Shown: in pieces, positions 59,495 through 64,000 of the stretch | How positions within the stretch are numbered: the stretch's first letter is position 1 | How the letters are laid out: every line of letters starts with the position of its first letter | NCBI RefSeq assembly: GCF_002127325.2 | Contig: NC_035433.2 | Span: 126,901,695 to 126,965,694, forward strand | Reading direction: 5' to 3' | Length of the DNA stretch: 64,000 nt | DNA from: Helianthus annuus | Taxonomy: Eukaryota; Streptophyta; Magnoliopsida; Asterales; Asteraceae | Notes under the pieces: generated by a model | Seen by the model: only the letters and a program-made list of their open reading frames with translations | What the model was told of the DNA's origin: nothing | Database searches by the model: none | Program-made: the position numbers and the translations under genes

Positions 59495-62120
59495 ATGGAA
59501 GAGGAATTTTATAACGCCTTTGCTACTCCGGTTACCATTACTCAGCAAGCAATGTTGGAAAATGAAATGAGCACTGTGCAAAAACCGCATAAGCTCATGA
59601 ACATAGAGGTGTATAAAGGATGGGAGGAACGATTTGAGAATTGGGTTCAAACAAACTATTTGGATGCTTGGGAATGCGTAGAAACGAAATATGTTAGACC
59701 AATGAATGATGACGAAGAGGAGATTGCTATTAAAGATCTTAGTGTGGATGAGAAAAAGAAATACAAAAACGAGAAAATGATGATCAGTTTACTACAACAA
59801 GCTGTTAAAGAAGATATCTTGGTTTTGTTGCAGCACAATGGAAGTGCATACTCAATTTGGAAAGCATTAAAATCAAAGTTTGTTGGAAGTCAAGAGATGG
59901 TTAAGAACAAAAAATCACTTCTGAAAAAAGAGTTCGATCTATTTCAGGGTTTAAGAACTGAAAGTACTAAGCAGATCATCGAAAGATATTGCAATCTAGT
60001 AATGAACATGAAGAGATTGAGCATCACAAAAGAAGTGAGGAGTTGATTGAAAAGTTGGCTGATGTGTTGCCACATGAAACTTGGGGCACGTACCTTATGA
60101 TGTTAAGGAATAAAAAAGGGTTTAACTCGTTAACATTGAGCAAGTTCATTAAAAAGCTTGAAGCTCAAGAAATGGAACAAAGAAAGATTTCAAGAATGAA
60201 AGATTTTGATGGTGAACAAGATATCGGTCTTTATTACAAAGGTGGAATCAGTGATAAAACCACCAACATGTCACCAAAGGTTGAGACTGCGTTCAATGCT
60301 AAAAGTTCATCGGGAGGTTCATCTAAAGGATCAAACAGCAAAACAAGTTTTTCATCATATCCGTCATTTGATCCAAACTTGTCAGCAACCAAGAATGGCA
60401 AGAAGTTACAATGTAACATTATATTGAATCTTGAGAATGATCAGGATTATTCAGAAGAAGTTGCAAAAAGTCACATGTCTTTGTTGGGAACTGTTTTGGA
60501 GTCATATGGGAGTTTAGTTGCAGGACGGATTAGGAATCCAATGCTGACAAAAGAGGATTACGATCAGATTGATGCTGAAGAAATGGAGTTGATGGATATA
60601 AAGTGGTGTTGGGCAAGTGTGTTGAGGAGAGCCGAAAAGTTTAAACAAATCACTGGAAGAGATGATTTCCGTGATGCAAATGTTTCTACTTTAGGTTTTG
60701 ATAAATCTAAAGTTACTTGTTTTCGTTGCAGGGAAAAAGGACACTTCAAGAGGGAGTGCACAAACCGCGAAGCAAGTGGAGCTCAAAATCCGTTCAACAA
60801 CAATGACTACTATCGAAAAGCAATTTATCATCAAGTTGCTCAACAACAACAACAACAACCACAAACTGCTCATGCCAGGAAGGAGATTGAAGAATCATCA
60901 AAGAGAGCTTGTATGGTGAATCAAGAAGATAACAAATCATCAAAAGGATTCAGTTGGGACAAATATATTTCAGCAGATGGTAAAGCATGTCTGATAGATC
61001 AAGATGATGAAAAATTACCAGAAGGGTTTAGCTGGGAAAATTTAAGTTGGGATGACTATGATCCGAACAAAACTTCAGATCACAAGGCTTTTGTTGCTCG
61101 AGTTGCTGAAGATAGTGATAATGATAATGATTACTATGCAAGAAGAATGGAAGAGCATTTAAAATTGATGGAAGAGAGTGACAGTGATGACGAAAAAGCT
61201 AAAAAGAAAAAGAAGAAAGCTAAAAAACCTGTCAGCAGTGATGATGAAGAAATTCCAGTGATCAAGAGAAAGGTAATAGAAGTTCTAGCTTTCAAAGTTT
61301 AAGCAGAAGCTGATGCACAAAAGATTCCGGTGAAATGTGAAAATTGTGAAGCAGTGAAGAAGTAAAACAGTACTTTGATTCACAACTTGAACAGATTAAA
61401 AGAGTCTTATGATGTTCTGAACAAGGCAATTAATCAGTACAATCAATCCAGCAGTGAACAAGCGACAGCAATGAAGACACTTCAAGGAGCTTTCATGACA
61501 AAGCAGAGAGTTGTCAATAATTACATTGAGAAGTGTGTTGTTCTGGAACAAAAACTAGAAACTCCAAGAATTGAAACAGAAAGAGTTAATAGATTGTTAA
61601 AAAGTTACTCATGTACTTCTTATGTCATTGACAGGATTTATCCAACAGTTGAAGGCATGAAGGTATTTGAGGAAGAAACACATGAAGAAAAGAATTCTGA
61701 AAAGAAAAAGATATCTGAAGAGAAGACTTCCAAAACAAAGAAGGATACTGAAGTGAAGATATCTGGTAAGAAACAAGGTGTCAGTTACAACAAGTGTCCA
61801 CCCCCTCTTGAAAATGGATATTCTCCACGAAATCCAAATTCAGAAAGAGTCGAAAAAGCAACCAACTTACAGTGGGAGTCTGAGCCTTCAGTTAACTTGC
61901 CAGAAAACATTGATGTCAAGTTTACATCATCTGACACAGATCATGAGTCCAAGTTAATAAAGAAAGTGGTCGATCAGGTGTTGGATAAAGATGAAACCGA
62001 GGAGTCAAAGTCGGAGTCAAAATCAGAGTCAAAGTCTGAATCCGACATGTCAAGTTCAAAAGTCAAACAGGGCAAAGAGTTTATAATAAAGAATTCTTGT
62101 TATCAAAATCTAATGGCTCC
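59495..62120 (+). pseudogene. Copia gag, N-terminal part with first zinc knuckle
   Basis: The start ATG at 59495 gives MEEEFYNAFATPVTITQQAM, the family's usual N-terminus. The capsid-like UBN2 region has YKGWEERFENWVQTNY, SLLQQAVKEDILVLL and YSIWKALKSKFVGSQ. A frameshift lies near 60004-60040 and the frame continues with EKLADVLPHETWGTYL. A zinc knuckle CFRCREKGHFKREC is at 60718-60759. Acidic and Lys-rich stretches follow, then two TAA codons at about 61300 and 61363, then a coiled-coil-like segment (LKESYDVLNKAINQYNQ) and a repeated SESKSESKSES run near 62010-62045. Long gags with a second downstream zinc knuckle fit the part at 53999-55149. Confidence 0.82.
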
Positions 62121-62129
62121 TAAAACCGT

Positions 62130-62590
62130 TACAACTCGTCCAAACTCAACAAAACTTGAAATTCGCGATACAAGAAACGGAAAGCCGTCGGCGACGGCTT
62201 GTTGAGGCGTCGGCGACGCCCTCTACAATTGCCAGTTTCTGCCAAAACTGTTTTCTTCATAACTTCTTCGTTATAGCTCCGTTTTACTCACTGTTTTCGC
62301 CCACGTACTCGTAATTCAGCCCTCTATCATGCCATATTCCAATATATTCATTTTAAATCCATTAACATCCCCTAAAACACATCCAATCTTCGTGATTAAC
62401 CCGGTTTTGTTCATTTCACATCCCCGGTTGATCCTCATTCCCAGTGCTCCGTAAAGCTCCCAAATAGCTCCTTAAACTCCGTAAGACCTGCAAAACACAA
62501 ATCCCATTAAAAGTAGGCTATTCGAGATTAAAAGTTAAGCAAATACATGAACTTAAACATTAACGAACACCGGTTTTTGACCACGTATCA
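62130..62590 (+). mobile_element. Athila-like LTR, second part (split by inversion)
   Basis: It is collinear with the end of the LTR at 25027-26317 (CATAACTTCTTCG, then TCGTAATTCAGCCCTCTATC, ending CCACGTATCA). Two perfect 7-bp-arm palindromes (GCCGTCGGCGACGGC, GGCGTCGGCGACGCC) at 62184-62220 occupy the place of the CCGTAATTTACGG cluster in the other family. GGCGT follows at 62591-62595. Confidence 0.7.
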
Positions 62591-64000
62591 GGCGTATCCA
62601 CCATGCTTTAACCACATGGCTTCCATCTCGTGAGGCAGTGTCATACGTGTCGACATAGTAACGACAGTTTTGCGATGACTCAGTCCAAACGAGAAAGGGT
62701 TGGATCAAGTCTTGAAAGGTGTACTGAGTGATGAAGTCGTTTTCGAACTCAGTTTAGTGACACGAGCGAGTGCGATAAGCGATAAGCGGTACGCGAAAAT
62801 TTGATAGCACAACACAAACATAGTAAGCGAAGATGATGGCGACAAGCGAAAAACGATGAGCGATAAGCGACGAGCGGTAGCGACAACCGTCGAGCGATAG
62901 GCGACGATCGATGCGTTGCAAGCGATAGGAATATGCGATTTGATTAGATTAAACGACACCACAAGTTTTAACTAACATTAGACCCCACATGGCCTTTTTC
63001 CACGAAAGTCTGCTGATATGGCTAAAACACTTATATATAGGAAGTACCAGCGGCGTATCCACTATGCTTTAACCATATGAGTTTCATCCCGTGAAGTGAA
63101 GTCATGTGTGCTAACTTAACACAGACAACACGGATATTGGTAAACGATAGCGATGGCGATTACGTTAAGCGATACACGATGAGCGATGAAGCATTACACA
63201 AGCGATAGAGTGATACCCACGACATGCGATAGCGCGATGCACATATAAGCGATTGAGCGAATCACACAATAAGCGATTAAGATTGTGAAATACCCATAAT
63301 AAGCGATAGCGATTGCGAGGTAGATTCTAGCGATAATGCGATTGCGAGCGTGTTGACTTACGAAAAGTCTGGCGATTACACGCTTTGAGTTGCGATTGAG
63401 ATTGTTACGCCTTGCGATGTAGTGTAGTGTGTCGAAAATAGAGTTAATAGTATACTTGGGCTAATAACGTTCAACTTGTATGGCACTTTCTTCACAAGTC
63501 ATTGGTTGGCATGGCGAAGCACTTATATATAGGAAGTACCAGCGGCGTATCCACCATGCTTCAACCACACGCCTCTGCCCCGTGAATTGGTGTCACACTG
63601 TGTTGACATGGTCAAGACGCTTATATATAGGAAGTACCAGCGGCGTATCCACCACGCTTGACCATGCTTTTAACGTTATGGCATTATTGAACTTATTATG
63701 ATCCTCGTGCACTGACCAACATAATCCTGTGTGCACCTGTGATTAAGTTGTCCCTTGCACATTTATCGCAACTTGTTTCAAGAACGCATGGTAGGGGTAA
63801 AACACATTATATAGTATATAGTGCTAATACATAGTCCGTGCACGAGTGCGAGAGAGAGTGAGAGATAAATAGAGTCTACATTGCGTCGAGAAATAGAACA
63901 AGTTCAACATGCAAAAGAAATTAACGGTGAAAATCGTATCATTTTAACAACATTGAAAGCGTAACTAATGTTGTCGTGGAGGGCTTCTGCGGAGACTGCG
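62591..64000 (-). mobile_element. Chromovirus B interior with AGCGAT words and a recurrent 50-bp motif
   Basis: No coding frame is recognised. GCGATAAGCGA-type words fill 62760-62930 and 63140-63400. The line CTTATATATAGGAAGTACCA followed by GCGGCGTATCCACCATGCTT recurs at about 63029, 63520 and 63619, and in reverse complement at 55437-55465. The element runs off the window. Confidence 0.6.

Larger units (their letters stand above)
58510..62120 (+). mobile_element. Copia gag-only element, 5' half
   Basis: 5' LTR, primer site at 58954, a 540-bp leader with repeated palindromes, and the N-terminal two thirds of gag. The right edge near 62.1 kb joins Athila-like LTR sequence and is a rearrangement point, not an element end. 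Confidence 0.82.

Noticed and set aside
62705..62962. 85-codon minus frame in AGCGAT-rich sequence
   Set aside because: Produced by the repeat words; no conserved wording.

Overview
The window is plant nuclear DNA. It has split genes with GT-AG introns, two conserved plant proteins, and several nested classes of plant transposable elements. The types of LTR element, especially the LTRs that end in a GGTTGGGGTGTGACA-like terminus, remind me of Asteraceae genomes. That placement rests on memory of such repeats and not on a search. There are no rRNA, tRNA or CRISPR loci.

Gene-bearing part (1-10.4 kb): the 3' half of a phosphoglucan, water dikinase gene (PWD/GWD3, + strand, seven visible exons, 687-4351) lies tail to tail with a complete seven-exon MACPF-domain gene of the NSL1/CAD1 family (- strand, 10175-5276). 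The two do not form a pathway: one is a plastid starch enzyme, the other a cell-death/immunity regulator. Their introns carry a foldback element, a Helitron, two copies of a GAACGAAC-rich element, a MULE-type MITE, a MITE with an internal minisatellite and a short SINE.

Middle part (10.4-43.3 kb): no host gene is visible. It is built of nested elements. A MITE at 10.58-12.43 kb is split by a 1.3-kb MULE with a perfect 9-bp target duplication. A SINE sits inside another MITE (13.8-14.4 kb). A 32-bp minisatellite lies inside a TIR element (15.4-16.7 kb), itself inside a 3.5-kb inverted-repeat structure. A 14.1-kb non-coding LTR element (22872-36939) carries a nested 7.0-kb Athila-like element with gag-protease but no polymerase (25027-31987). 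Two further Helitrons, a tandem pair of MITEs and an hAT-type MITE follow.

Right part (43.3-64 kb): a solo chromovirus LTR (43306-45850) is followed by a four-deep nest. An LTR remnant is split by Tekay-type chromovirus A (46659 onward, - strand, pol with three TAG stops). A is split by chromovirus B at 51421. B's LTR is split by a gag-only Copia element at 51496. B's interior carries an Athila-like LTR. Target duplications and split repeat halves show that about 7 kb of this nest (about 55.1-62.1 kb) is inverted relative to its surroundings. The cause is either a real inversion or an assembly error.

The most unusual pattern is shared by unrelated LTR families. Each carries its own short CG-centred palindrome in clusters, in most cases just upstream of the LTR TATA box and again downstream: CCGATCGG in chromoviruses A and B, TTCG(TG/CA)CGAA in Copia, TTCGTGCGAA in the solo LTR, CCGTAATTTACGG in the Athila-like element, and CTCGAG inside the 14-kb element.
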